In this document: positions 31,039 through 40,349 of the stretch, piece after piece
Layout of the letters: each line of letters opens with the position of its first letter
How positions within the stretch are numbered: position 1 is the stretch's first letter
Assembly (NCBI RefSeq): GCF_004295645.1
Contig: NZ_CP034752.1
Span: 4,000,001-4,064,000, forward strand
Direction of reading: 5' to 3'
Origin: Limnobaculum zhutongyuii
GTDB lineage: Bacteria; Pseudomonadota; Gammaproteobacteria; Enterobacterales; Enterobacteriaceae
DNA: 64,000 nucleotides
The notes under the pieces: generated by a model
Told to the model about the DNA's origin: nothing
The model's input: the letters and a program-made list of their open reading frames with translations, nothing else
Databases searched by the model: none
Translations under genes and position numbers: made by a program

Positions 31039-31853
31039 AAAGCTCAATGAACAAAACGCTGCTTCAACTGCTTCTGGCAATGGTGCTACTTGGTATCTTG
31101 CTGTTTCTGGGCATTCACAGCAACTATCAGGAAATTACGCTGAATCTGCTCAGCCGCCGCAGTGCTCCTTCTCTGCAATTTTGGTTTGGTACCGATAATT
31201 TGGGTCGCGACCTGTGGTTGCGTTGTTTACAGGGTATGATGACCAGCATACAAATCGGGTTTATCACCGCATTATGCAGCGGTCTTCTGGCGCTGGTTAT
31301 TGCCATCCTCAGTCAGCTAAGCAAAACCATGGATTACCTTATCCGCACACTGATTGATACGTTTATTGCTCTACCCCATTTACTGCTATTGATTCTGATC
31401 TGCTTTACCTTTGGCGGCGGGAAATGGGGGGTGATTATTGCCGTTTCTCTGACCCACTGGCCCAAGCTGGCGCTTATTCTGCGTTCAGAACTATTACGAA
31501 TCGGTCAGGCTGATTACATTTTGCTGGCTCAGCGTACCGGTCTCAGCCGCTGGCAATGCTGCTATAAACACTATTTGCCGCTGCTGTTACCGCAACTTCT
31601 GGTGGGGGCGTTACTGATTTTCCCTCATGCGGTGCTGCATAGCGCCGGGCTCAGCTTCCTTGGATTTGGGCTTGAGCCCCATGAGCCTTCTCTGGGATTA
31701 CTGTTATCTGATGCCCTGCGCTATTTGAGCAGTGGCGACTGGTGGCTGGCAGTTTATCCAGGCCTGACGCTGGTCATTCTGGTTCTGACTATCGATCAAT
31801 TAGCCCGTAGCCTGCAAAAAATCTGGCTAAGGAAATCATCATGTTACAACTAA
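31035..31853 (+). CDS. ABC importer permease 2 (DppC/NikC type)
   Basis: The second permease, 272 residues from a GTG start whose GTGA overlaps the previous stop; ATG at 31047 is an alternative. It shows a single N-terminal membrane helix, then FGTDNLGRDLWLRCLQG near residue 52, the hallmark of DppC-type permeases, and the C-terminal HSAGLSFLGFGLEPHEPSLGLLL near residue 198. It pairs with permease 1 and overlaps the ATPase gene by 13 bases. Confidence 0.92.
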   Translation: MKSSMNKTLLQLLLAMVLLGILLFLGIHSNYQEITLNLLSRRSAPSLQFWFGTDNLGRDLWLRCLQGMMTSIQIGFITALCSGLLALVIAILSQLSKTMDYLIRTLIDTFIALPHLLLLILICFTFGGGKWGVIIAVSLTHWPKLALILRSELLRIGQADYILLAQRTGLSRWQCCYKHYLPLLLPQLLVGALLIFPHAVLHSAGLSFLGFGLEPHEPSLGLLLSDALRYLSSGDWWLAVYPGLTLVILVLTIDQLARSLQKIWLRKSSCYN

Positions 31854-32644
31854 AAAATCTTGAACTGTCCTGTGCTAAAGAGCGTTGGTTTCGACCTCCG
31901 GTCTGGAACTCAATTTTGCATAACATCAACCTGAAAGTTCAGGCCGGGGAGCTGGTAGCGCTGGTTGGTGGCAGCGGGGAAGGTAAGAGTCTATTGTTGC
32001 AAAGCATTTTAGGGTTGCTGCCTTCCACGATGCGTTCATCCGGTCAAATTTTAATTGATGACTGTATTATCAACGCAGCCCAACAGCAGAGCCTTAGGGG
32101 AAATACACTGGGATATATTCCACAAAGTGTCAGCGCCCTTAATCCTTTAATTCAAACAGGAAAGCAAATCCAACGGGCAGCGAAACTCAGTGGAGAAACA
32201 CCTTCATATCAAGCCATTTCTCAACAATTACAACAATATAATTTACCTGAGCAGTTGTTAGAGCAATATCCACTATCACTTTCAGGTGGGATGGCAAAAC
32301 GCGTTTTAGTTAGCTGCGCCACTCTGAGTCAGGCGCGTTTTATTCTGGCGGATGAAGTCACCGCCTGGCTGGATAATCATCATGCAGAAATTTTACTCAA
32401 CCACCTGAAAGGATTATGTCATCAAGGCCGTGGAGTACTGTGGATCACTCACGACTTAAATCTGGCCGCTAATTTTGCCGATCGTATTGCTGTGCTACAT
32501 CAGGGAACGATTAAGGAAGTTATTCACTCCAGCGCTCTGCGTCATGGTGGCGGTAGCTCATGGCTTCAATCTCTGTGGCAGGCACTACCTGAGCAGCATT
32601 TTATTCATACTCCGGAGCCGCTTTATCATGCTGCAAACGCATAA
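31841..32644 (+). CDS. ABC importer ATPase 1 (DppD/NikD type)
   Basis: A 267-residue ATP-binding subunit at the inner face of the membrane. It has Walker A GGSGEGKS near residue 42, signature LSGGMAKRV near residue 147, and Walker B FILADEVTA followed by a D-loop WLD in place of the usual ALD. It is translationally coupled to permease 2 and overlaps ATPase 2 by 17 bases. Confidence 0.92.
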   Translation: MLQLKNLELSCAKERWFRPPVWNSILHNINLKVQAGELVALVGGSGEGKSLLLQSILGLLPSTMRSSGQILIDDCIINAAQQQSLRGNTLGYIPQSVSALNPLIQTGKQIQRAAKLSGETPSYQAISQQLQQYNLPEQLLEQYPLSLSGGMAKRVLVSCATLSQARFILADEVTAWLDNHHAEILLNHLKGLCHQGRGVLWITHDLNLAANFADRIAVLHQGTIKEVIHSSALRHGGGSSWLQSLWQALPEQHFIHTPEPLYHAANA

Positions 32645-33221
32645 TTTGAGCATCACTCAAAGAGAAACGACGCTTTGGCATAGCCTTAACTTATCCATAT
32701 CTCCAGCAGAACGGCTGGGTATTTTCGCCCCCAGCGGATATGGTAAAACCACGCTGGGCAGAGTATTAGCTGGCTGGCAACAACCAACAAATGGCCGTAT
32801 CACCTTGGACAATCAACCGCTGCCCCTCAAAGGTTACTGTCCGGTACAATTGGTTCCGCAACACCCCGAACGTACATTTAATCCGGCCAGAACCACCGGT
32901 GCCGCACTGTATGACGCTTGGCAACCGGGAAATGAGTGGCTGGAAGCATTAGCAATTAATCCTGAATTATTAAAACGCTATCCGTCAGAAGTTTCCGGCG
33001 GCGAACTCGCTCGTATTGCCCTGCTCCGTGCACTGGCCCCAAAAACACGGTTTCTGATTGCTGATGAAATTACCGCCCAACTGGACCCGCTAATGCAAGC
33101 TCAAACCTGGCGTTTTATTTTGCAACAGAGCCAACAACGTAATTTGGGTATGGTTGTTATTAGCCATAGCAAAGCGCTGTTAGATCAAGTGTGTACTCAA
33201 GTCTGGCAATCTGAGACATAA
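32628..33221 (+). CDS. ABC importer ATPase 2 (DppF/NikE type), compact
   Basis: The second ATPase. ATG 32628, inside the end of ATPase 1, gives 197 residues, starting MLQTHNLSITQRETTLWHSL; an earlier in-frame start would lie deep in the neighbour. It has Walker A APSGYGKTT near residue 35 (Ala in place of the first Gly), signature VSGGELARI and Walker B FLIADEITA. It is short for the NikE/DppF class (usually 260-330 residues) and lacks the C-terminal oligopeptide extension. It closes the five-gene operon. Confidence 0.88.
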   Translation: MLQTHNLSITQRETTLWHSLNLSISPAERLGIFAPSGYGKTTLGRVLAGWQQPTNGRITLDNQPLPLKGYCPVQLVPQHPERTFNPARTTGAALYDAWQPGNEWLEALAINPELLKRYPSEVSGGELARIALLRALAPKTRFLIADEITAQLDPLMQAQTWRFILQQSQQRNLGMVVISHSKALLDQVCTQVWQSET

Positions 33222-33443
33222 CGGCTATTTCCCCCAGCATGGTTGTCAATCACGAAACGACCAGAGCCCTGTCGATAAAACCTAAAGTTTCCCTGCGTTA
33301 CTATTACATACTGTAGGATATTCCTCACATTTTGAGACTGTGCCTCTTGTACCATCTGTCTGAAGAACTATAGTCAGGCCAACGCTCTGGCTACAGCTTC
33401 GTCGCCAGAAAAAACGCTATTAATATCTAAGGAACCGACTGCA

Positions 33444-35294
33444 ATGTCTTCCCCTATTTTGGACTACAAACGGTTCATTCAACGATTCAGACCACATACC
33501 CTGCGCAGCAAAATGATGGTGTTAGCTATTGTAATGGTCTCGCTGCCAACGCTGGTTATTGGCTATCTGGTTGAAACTGAAGGCCGGGATGCGCTCTTGC
33601 AGGAAAAAAAGATTAAGTTATCCGCGGTTACCCGACTGTTGGATGATGCGCTAAAAGATTCATTTAAACTCTATCCTGACCTGCCTCGCGATCAGCGCAT
33701 AGCCGCATTGAATAAGCAGTTAGCCCCGGTGACTGACACCATCACTAAAGCGTTTTCCGGTGTTGGTGCCGGTTATTACAACCGGGAGCTGGATGCCATT
33801 ATTACCTATGGCCCACAGGCACTACACGGCAACGCTGTTGGGGTCACGATAAAACAGGATCATCCCGGACGGGACGTCATGGCAAGCGGGGAACCACTGG
33901 TTCGTTGGGGGTCGCAGGTACGGGGTAACATCATGAACTCGATGATCCCTATCAAGCGTGACGATCAGGTTATCGGCTATATCTGGGCTAATGAGCTCTC
34001 CAATGATATTGCCCGTCAGGCATTAGCCATGGACCTGAAGATTATTGCCGTAATCTGTATTGGTATGCTGTTTAGTATCTGGATGATCGTTGCTTTCTCC
34101 CGCAGATTTGCCTCAGATATTGATACTATTAAATCAGGACTGAATGAGCTCCCTCTCAATTTAAAAACACAAATCCCCGCCATGAACGGGGAAATGGGAG
34201 AAATATCCGACAGCGTAAATTCACTCGCACGAGCACTAAGAGAAGCGAAAACGTTAAACGAGTTGATCATTGAAAGCGCCGTTGATGGCGTGATTTCAGT
34301 GGATATCGAAGGTTGCGTCACTATGATGAACCCGGCGGCAGAAGGAATTACAGGCTATCGCCAAAAAGAATTGATCGGCAGGCCTTATGCAGAAATATTT
34401 GAAAATACCAATTTCTTTAGCCCGGTACTCGACACCTTAATCCACAATATCGAGCATGTAGCGTTGGAAGTCGATTATCCCGGCAAAAATCGCACTATCC
34501 AGATTAGCGTCAGTACCAGCCAGCTACGTAATGCTCAGGGGGATACCGTTGGTGCTCTGGTTATTTTCACCGATTTAACCGCTAAGAAAGAGGTTCAACG
34601 CCGTATTGAGCAGGCAGAGCGTTTAGCGACGCTTGGCGAGTTAATGGCCGGCGTGGCGCATGAGGTTCGTAATCCGCTAACCGCCATCAGCGGCTTTGTT
34701 CAGATACTAAAAGACAGTGAAACCGACCCACAGCGGCTGGAATATACTCAAATTATTCTGAAAGAAGTACATTCCATCAACAAAGTTATCCAACAATTGT
34801 TAGACTTCGCTCGCCCAAGGCCAAGCCTGTATCAGAAAATAAATTTAAATCAGATTATTAATCAAAGTCTGATTCTGGTAAAAACCAAAGGCGTTGAAGC
34901 CAGAATTGATTTTGTGGTTCAACTCGAAGAGCCGTTGTCCGATATTGAAGCCGATGGAGAACTGTTAAAGCAGGTATTGCTCAATCTGTTGATTAATGCT
35001 GTACAGTCTATTGCAGCCCGAGGGGAGATAATTATTACTACCCGGGCGTTATCACCAGATCGACGGGAAATCGTCATTTCCGATAACGGTTGTGGTATTA
35101 ATGACGAAATAAAAACCAAAATATTTGATCCGTTTTATACCACTAAACCATCAGGTACCGGGCTTGGTCTCTCAATCAGCCATCGTATTATTACCGCCCA
35201 CGATGGGGATATTACGCTGACAAGTAAGCTTAATCAGGGCACCACCTTTACCATTGTATTGCCGGTTAAGCATAGCGAAGGAATTCCACAATGA
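33444..35294 (+). CDS. atoS: AtoS sensor histidine kinase
   Basis: AtoS senses acetoacetate (and spermidine in E. coli) and phosphorylates AtoC. The 616-residue inner-membrane kinase matches AtoS (608) over its whole length. It has a first membrane helix near residues 24-42, a periplasmic domain with GVGAGYYNRELDAIITYGP, a second helix near 197-217, a HAMP-like linker, and a PAS domain near 265-375. The H-box HEVRNPLTA follows with His406, then N-box NLLINAVQ, DNGCGI and GTGLGLS. Its stop overlaps the atoC start by 4 bases. In E. coli atoSC adjoins atoDAEB; here two genes intervene. Confidence 0.95.
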   Translation: MSSPILDYKRFIQRFRPHTLRSKMMVLAIVMVSLPTLVIGYLVETEGRDALLQEKKIKLSAVTRLLDDALKDSFKLYPDLPRDQRIAALNKQLAPVTDTITKAFSGVGAGYYNRELDAIITYGPQALHGNAVGVTIKQDHPGRDVMASGEPLVRWGSQVRGNIMNSMIPIKRDDQVIGYIWANELSNDIARQALAMDLKIIAVICIGMLFSIWMIVAFSRRFASDIDTIKSGLNELPLNLKTQIPAMNGEMGEISDSVNSLARALREAKTLNELIIESAVDGVISVDIEGCVTMMNPAAEGITGYRQKELIGRPYAEIFENTNFFSPVLDTLIHNIEHVALEVDYPGKNRTIQISVSTSQLRNAQGDTVGALVIFTDLTAKKEVQRRIEQAERLATLGELMAGVAHEVRNPLTAISGFVQILKDSETDPQRLEYTQIILKEVHSINKVIQQLLDFARPRPSLYQKINLNQIINQSLILVKTKGVEARIDFVVQLEEPLSDIEADGELLKQVLLNLLINAVQSIAARGEIIITTRALSPDRREIVISDNGCGINDEIKTKIFDPFYTTKPSGTGLGLSISHRIITAHDGDITLTSKLNQGTTFTIVLPVKHSEGIPQ

Positions 35295-36667
35295 AAAAGT
35301 CCTACCGTATTCTAATCGTTGATGATGAAGAGAGCGTTCGCCGTATGCTCACCACGGTATTTACCCGTGACGGGCACCAGCCCATCTGCGCAGAGGACGG
35401 TCAGCAGGCGTTAGAGCTCTTTGAACAACAGACGCCAGATATCGTCCTGATGGATATTCGCATGCCAAAGCTAAATGGTATGGAAGCACTACAGGTGATG
35501 CGGCAAACTCACCAGAGCATACCGGTAATCTTAATGACCGCCTATGCGGCAGTGGAAACTGCGGTGGAGGCACTGCGTCTGGGGGCATTTGATTATGTGA
35601 TTAAGCCTTTCGATCTCGATGAGCTGAAAATGATGATCGGCCGCGCCATGCAACTCAGAGAAATGAAGCAGGAAATTAATCTGCTGCATCGCGCATTGTC
35701 AGACAGCTATCAGTGGGATCGTATTCTGACTAACAGCCCAAAAATGATGGAGCTATGTAAAGATACGGCCAAAATAGCCCAGAGCAACGCCAGCGTACTG
35801 ATCACCGGAGAAAGCGGTACCGGCAAAGAGTTAATCGCTAAAGCCATTCACTACAACAGCCCACGCGCCAAAGGCCCTTTCATTAAGATTAACTGTGGTG
35901 CACTACCGGAATCTTTACTGGAGAGTGAATTATTCGGCCATGAAAAAGGGGCATTTACCGGCGCACAAACTCAGCGTCAGGGGCTATTTGAACGTGCGAA
36001 CCAAGGGACTCTATTATTAGATGAAGTGGGCGAAATGCCCCATAATTTACAGGTAAAACTGTTACGCGTTCTGCAGGAAAGAGAGTTTGAACGACTGGGA
36101 GGAAGCCAGACCATCAAAACCGATATTCGCCTGATTGCCGCCACTAACCGTAATCTGGCGGCCATGGTGGAACAGGGGGAGTTTCGTCAGGATCTGTTCT
36201 ATCGACTGAACGTAATACATCTTTCTCCTATCCCTCTGCGTGAACGCCCGGAAGATATTTCGCTGTTGGCTCAGCATTTTTTACAAAAATTCAGTGCCGA
36301 AAACGGTAAAGAGATAGTTGAGCTGGATCCCAGCACATTAACCATTCTTGAAAGCTATCCATGGCCAGGAAACGTCAGAGAGCTCTCCAACGCCATTGAG
36401 CGCGCGGTCATCATGAGTACAGGATTTATTATCTTCCCTGATGAGCTGCCGGAACACTTACAGCAGCAACTCAATGTTCCCCATATCAGCGAAACGGTAC
36501 ATACCCTGATAGGACATACGCTAAAAGAAAATCTGAAAGCTTATGAGCGTGAATTAATTTGCACTGCGCTGGCTAACAATCAGGGTAACCGGGTTCAGAC
36601 CGCCCGAGTATTGGGAATTAGCCGTCGGGCATTAATGTATAAATTACAAGAGTACCGTATTGACTAA
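35291..36667 (+). CDS. atoC: AtoC, sigma-54-dependent response regulator
   Basis: AtoC activates the atoDAEB sigma-54 promoter. The 458-residue protein has a receiver domain with Asp55 in VLMDIRMPK, an AAA+ domain with Walker A GESGTGKE near residue 170, the sigma-54 contact loop GAFTGA near 222 and LLLDEVGEM, and a Fis-type C-terminal helix-turn-helix (NRVQTARVLGISRRALMYKL). It is translated together with AtoS. Matching targets are proposed at 40241-40258 and 40350-40365. Confidence 0.96.
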   Translation: MKKSYRILIVDDEESVRRMLTTVFTRDGHQPICAEDGQQALELFEQQTPDIVLMDIRMPKLNGMEALQVMRQTHQSIPVILMTAYAAVETAVEALRLGAFDYVIKPFDLDELKMMIGRAMQLREMKQEINLLHRALSDSYQWDRILTNSPKMMELCKDTAKIAQSNASVLITGESGTGKELIAKAIHYNSPRAKGPFIKINCGALPESLLESELFGHEKGAFTGAQTQRQGLFERANQGTLLLDEVGEMPHNLQVKLLRVLQEREFERLGGSQTIKTDIRLIAATNRNLAAMVEQGEFRQDLFYRLNVIHLSPIPLRERPEDISLLAQHFLQKFSAENGKEIVELDPSTLTILESYPWPGNVRELSNAIERAVIMSTGFIIFPDELPEHLQQQLNVPHISETVHTLIGHTLKENLKAYERELICTALANNQGNRVQTARVLGISRRALMYKLQEYRID

Positions 36668-36689
36668 CATCGCATTTATTTCTGTTATC

Positions 36690-36707
36690 ACCGGCCTTCA
36701 GGCCGGT
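36690..36707 (+). terminator. Hairpin after atoC
   Basis: ACCGGCC / GGCCGGT with a TTCA loop lies 22 bases after the atoC stop codon. The T run is poor, so it may be a weak or Rho-linked terminator. Confidence 0.5.
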
Positions 36708-36831
36708 TACACCATGCCTTAACCAGGCGCTTTTCAATGCCGGGGAAACCCATCCTACCAACAGAATAAGAAAATTATTTCCATGAATGAACAATAACGG
36801 CTGGTTTTTTTATTCGTGAATAGAGAAAATA

Positions 36832-36847
36832 GCGCAAACGATTACGT
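36832..36847 (+). promoter_or_regulatory. PurR-type operator
   Basis: GCGCAAACGATTACGT fits the PurR consensus ANGCAANCGNTTNCNT at 10 of 11 fixed positions. It lies 22 bases before the start of a purine nucleoside permease-like gene, overlapping its leader or promoter. The functional match between operator and gene supports the call. Confidence 0.65.
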
Positions 36848-36869
36848 GAACCATAACAGGAAATAAGTG

Positions 36870-37877
36870 ATGTTTAAAAAGAGTGTGTACCCATTGTTTT
36901 TTCTTCCCCTTTTTATCTCTGGTCAGGCGCTGGCTAACGAAGCCCCAATAAAAGTAAAAGTATTCGTCGGCTCTATGTTTGAGATCGGTCAAAACACCGG
37001 AGATAAAGCCGGAGAGTTTCAGTATTGGTATGAGAAATATTTTAAAAATAGCCAACCAATCACGGTTAAGGGTGCTGCATCACCGGTTTTTTGTAACGAC
37101 GATGGCGTATGCGGTTCCGTATTAGGCATGGGTAAAGTAGCCTCTTCCTCCTCCGTACAAGCTATCCTGTTAAACCCTAAGTTTGATATGTCACAAACCT
37201 ATTTTATGATTAACGGCGTTGCCGGTACCCCGCCATCTCGTGGCACTATCGGTGATGTCAGTTGGGGCTCATGGGCGATTGATTACGATCTTGGCCACCG
37301 CTGGGCACCGGAGGAAGGACTACATAACGGCCAAACCTTTATGCCACGTAAAGGTTACGAAAATATTCGTAGCTACCAGCTCAACCCTACGCTGGTTTCC
37401 TGGGCGATGAAAGTTACCGGACAAACTAAGCTGCTGGATTCTGAAGGCGCACAAAAATACCGTGAACGTTACCCTGATGATAATGCCAGACGCGCACCAA
37501 AGGTTCTGACGGGTACTCATATGACCGGAGACACTTTCTTCCACGGTCCGGGAATGTCTAAAGAAGCTCAGTACATTGCTAAACTGTACGGTGCAGACGA
37601 CTATCTGGTCACTGAAATGGAAATTGCTGCCATCACTCAGGTGATTGCTCGCACTCAGGGCACCACTCAACGCATATTCAGTTTACGTGGATCGGTTAAT
37701 TTCGATCAGGGGAATCCTAACGAAACCACGCTGGAGCATTTAGACCCGGCTCCGGGCCAAACGGCGGGTGGTTTTAAAGAAACCGTAGAGAATATTGCCA
37801 CTGTCGGTGGTGAAATGACTGACTACATTGTGAACCACTGGAATACATGGAAAGACGGTGTACCGCCGCTGAAGTAA
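36870..37877 (+). CDS. Secreted purine nucleoside permease (NUP) family protein
   Basis: A 335-residue protein of the NUP family, related to Candida nucleoside permease and to nucleoside phosphorylases, probably acting on purine nucleosides in the periplasm. It starts with a signal peptide (MFKKSVYPLFFLPLFISGQALA, in basic, hydrophobic and ALA parts) at ATG 36870 after AGGAA. Typical segments are YFMINGVAGTPPSRGTIGDV near residue 110, GTHMTGDTFFHGPGMS near 214 and VTEMEIAAI near 247. A PurR-type operator stands just upstream. It is separate from atoSC in function and appears inserted between atoSC and atoDAEB. Confidence 0.88.
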   Translation: MFKKSVYPLFFLPLFISGQALANEAPIKVKVFVGSMFEIGQNTGDKAGEFQYWYEKYFKNSQPITVKGAASPVFCNDDGVCGSVLGMGKVASSSSVQAILLNPKFDMSQTYFMINGVAGTPPSRGTIGDVSWGSWAIDYDLGHRWAPEEGLHNGQTFMPRKGYENIRSYQLNPTLVSWAMKVTGQTKLLDSEGAQKYRERYPDDNARRAPKVLTGTHMTGDTFFHGPGMSKEAQYIAKLYGADDYLVTEMEIAAITQVIARTQGTTQRIFSLRGSVNFDQGNPNETTLEHLDPAPGQTAGGFKETVENIATVGGEMTDYIVNHWNTWKDGVPPLK

Positions 37878-37885
37878 TCTTATCC

Positions 37886-37911
37886 AGGGCTGCAACTATG
37901 CAGCCCTTTTA
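37886..37911. terminator. Terminator between the NUP gene and lipase
   Basis: AGGGCTGC / GCAGCCCT with a 6-base loop and TTTT lies 9 bases after the NUP stop. It serves the plus strand; the lipase gene converges on it from the right, but the left arm lacks an A run, so reverse use is uncertain. Confidence 0.88.
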
Positions 37912-37927
37912 CTCCCCAGGAATTCCT

Positions 37928-39769
37928 TTAAACCAGAATAAATTGGTCCATACTCAACTGCTCACGAGGTACATCAACCAGCAATATTGAGTTATTGTCG
38001 CCATAATTTATCGTCACCCCTTGCTCAGTGAGCATGAGATCTTTAAATAAATCCTCGACTCGGGTTAATCCCGCAATGCCAACCAACTGGATCCGATCGC
38101 CCTGTTCAAAGCCGTGAATAACATCATTGCCGTCACCATCATTAAACACAAACAGGTCATCGGCCAGACTGACTAATGTGTCATCTCCCTTACCTGCAAA
38201 GAATAACGTAGGTTCTGCGCTACCAATCAATACATCATTACCATCGCCACCAAACATCCAGCCATTCTCTGTTAGCTGTAATTGGTCATCATCTGCTGAA
38301 CCAGTGATTGTGGTGGCATAATCATAAACGATGGAAGGGTCGTCCATCCGCTGCAATCCATTTTCACTTATTTTATAGACCGTTCCATTTGTGTTGTCTG
38401 ATATATATTCCACCTCATACAGCGTGTTTAAAGTACCTTGCTCTGCATGATACAAATAGACCGTTCCTTCGCTATCACGACTAATGCTGTATTCCGATAA
38501 AGGATGAGTCAATTCAAGCACATCATTACCTTCACCACCGGCGACAATGTTATGTCCTTGCCCTAATTGAAAACGGTCATCACCGGAAAAGCCTTCCAGA
38601 CGATCGTTACCTGAGCCACCACGCAGCAGGTCATCATGGTCAGAACCGAGAATAAAAGCACTTTTACCATAATGACTGGAAGTTCCGGATTGAAGATCCT
38701 CTACCCATGTATATCCTCGTGCCATATCAGACAGACTGGATACTACAATCACTGAATCTTGCTCGGTTAAATCATAGAATTGGGAACGAGTAATGCCTTT
38801 AATCACATCACTATAGGTAAACGGCATGTGCGTTACCCATGAAACCGGATTAGCAATGCTATAAGGCAACCAGTTCAGTAATCCAGCCTTACCTGCATAA
38901 AGATCGTTAAAACCAACAATATTATCGGTTGAATTAGGGTATTCCTGATCGTGAGCAAATAACGAGTCAAAGAACATAATTTTTCCACTGTCGGTTACTC
39001 GGTAAACGGGATCGTTCTCTAAACCATAATGCAAAACATTCATGGCATTGCCATCAATACGTGAAGAGGCGGAAGAGATATACACAGAATCTTTATAAAA
39101 ACCGTCCCATTCAGCTTCACTGAGCATGGCCATATTACTGACCAGTGAACCTCCTAAACTGTGGCCTGTAAAAATAATATCTTCCCCGCTCAGGCCATTT
39201 GTCTGAGCAAATTCCGCAACAGTTTGCAGTAACTCACCAAACGCTTTAGGTAAATAATCCGGCTGTGGTTTCACAATACTGTTATAAAGATTCACCACAT
39301 CCATCAAAGTATCGGTAACCAGATTCTCCCGTTCTCCGGTAATACCACGAAAGGCAACGGTGATTTTACTTAACTGCCCTTGCTCATCGTGAACCCCTAA
39401 AACATCAGCCTGAGCAGAACGAAATAGCGGATGTTCACCAACGATGGCATTCCACTTATCTTCCTTTCCCTGGTAATTTAATTCACTGGCGGAAATTCGT
39501 TGCCACCCTCTATCCACAAGACTCTGGTAGCTTCTATCTTCAGCACCTTTTAATCCACTCCAGTTCATTACACCCTGAGAAGTTTTAGAACCAAACAGAC
39601 CAGTCCAAACCATCGGAACTATCCCTGTCGTCGTCATACCATATTTGTAATAACCTTCTGCCAATCCCTCGGGTAACCCTCGAAATGAATAATTAATTAT
39701 CGCTAAAGACTGGTTAACTAATTCTGCTGATTCTTTACTGGAATATCCCTTGATATCAAAGATAGCCAT
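37928..39769 (-). CDS. lipA: Family I.3 lipase, type I secretion substrate (LipA-like)
   Basis: An extracellular triacylglycerol lipase, 613 residues, matching the Serratia LipA/Pseudomonas PML family in length and order of parts. The N-terminal catalytic domain has the nucleophile elbow GHSLGG with Ser204, then GFNDLYAGKAGLLNWLP. From about residue 372 come calcium-binding GGxGxDxLx repeats (GGSGNDRLEG, GGEGNDVLEL, GGDGNDVLIG, GKGDDTLV). It has no N-terminal signal and ends in hydrophobic DQFILV, as type I substrates do. No lipBCD-type exporter genes are in the window. It lies between atoSC and atoDAEB on the opposite strand. Confidence 0.93.
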   Translation of the reverse strand: MAIFDIKGYSSKESAELVNQSLAIINYSFRGLPEGLAEGYYKYGMTTTGIVPMVWTGLFGSKTSQGVMNWSGLKGAEDRSYQSLVDRGWQRISASELNYQGKEDKWNAIVGEHPLFRSAQADVLGVHDEQGQLSKITVAFRGITGERENLVTDTLMDVVNLYNSIVKPQPDYLPKAFGELLQTVAEFAQTNGLSGEDIIFTGHSLGGSLVSNMAMLSEAEWDGFYKDSVYISSASSRIDGNAMNVLHYGLENDPVYRVTDSGKIMFFDSLFAHDQEYPNSTDNIVGFNDLYAGKAGLLNWLPYSIANPVSWVTHMPFTYSDVIKGITRSQFYDLTEQDSVIVVSSLSDMARGYTWVEDLQSGTSSHYGKSAFILGSDHDDLLRGGSGNDRLEGFSGDDRFQLGQGHNIVAGGEGNDVLELTHPLSEYSISRDSEGTVYLYHAEQGTLNTLYEVEYISDNTNGTVYKISENGLQRMDDPSIVYDYATTITGSADDDQLQLTENGWMFGGDGNDVLIGSAEPTLFFAGKGDDTLVSLADDLFVFNDGDGNDVIHGFEQGDRIQLVGIAGLTRVEDLFKDLMLTEQGVTINYGDNNSILLVDVPREQLSMDQFILV

Positions 39770-40240
39770 ATTTGTTCCCCGCCAGATAAAATAAAAAAAA
39801 CAATGAGTTAAACATTCATTTATTTTTTATAAAAATAGAATTATTGACATGAAATAAACAATAATGTTTATTATCAATGAAATGAAAATAACTAATTAGA
39901 TCAAACAATTGAATTAAAAAGTTTATCTCAATAAAAAAAGGGAGAAAATAATCCATTAATAAATCATTCCCAGGTAGAAATTGAGTAAATATAAATTTAA
40001 ATAGAAATGACTTATTCTTTACAAAGAAATGCGCTCAAACACGTTTAAAGTGCCAATGAAAAAAACCATCTAATCAGGCAACATAAATACATGAATAGCA
40101 TAAAATGAAACTAAATCCTGACTTATGACAGCTATGATTTAGCAGACCTCTGCGGATAACCCTTCTTTTTCGAATATTGCTCCGAAATCGCAAATCCTGA
40201 TTGCTGTCACACCCCGACGGTGAAACAAAAGGTGCACACC
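39770..40240. other. AT-rich gap between lipase and ato regulatory region
   Basis: About 470 bases of very AT-rich DNA without a credible gene. It must hold the lipase promoter (minus strand). The only clear structure is AATAAACA-ATAA-TGTTTATT (39853-39872), an 8-bp inverted repeat with a 4-base centre, about 85 bases upstream of the lipase start and a candidate operator. Confidence 0.5.
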
Positions 40241-40258
40241 TGTGCAAATAATTGCACA
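40241..40258. promoter_or_regulatory. Putative AtoC binding site 1
   Basis: TGTGCAA-ATAA-TTGCACA is a perfect 7-bp inverted repeat with a 4-base centre. It lies about 137 bases upstream of the sigma-54 promoter, the distance range of the E. coli AtoC enhancer, which also has TTGCAC-type arms. A related half (GGTGCACACC) lies immediately to its left. Confidence 0.6.
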
Positions 40259-40349
40259 CTCTATCTTGCTAATTTTAGCTTCTTCCTCGTTTCAGCACTT
40301 TCTTAAAATAAAGTTAATCAACTGATTATTAATAATTAATTTTAATTAA

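Noticed and set aside
40036..40054. Sigma-54 promoter for the lipase on the minus strand
   Set aside because: GTGCCA is present, but no GCAA at the required spacing; only the -24 half matches.
40074..40259. 61-residue minus-strand frame in the gap before atoD
   Set aside because: It overlaps the AtoC-like site, has no ribosome site and no recognisable features.
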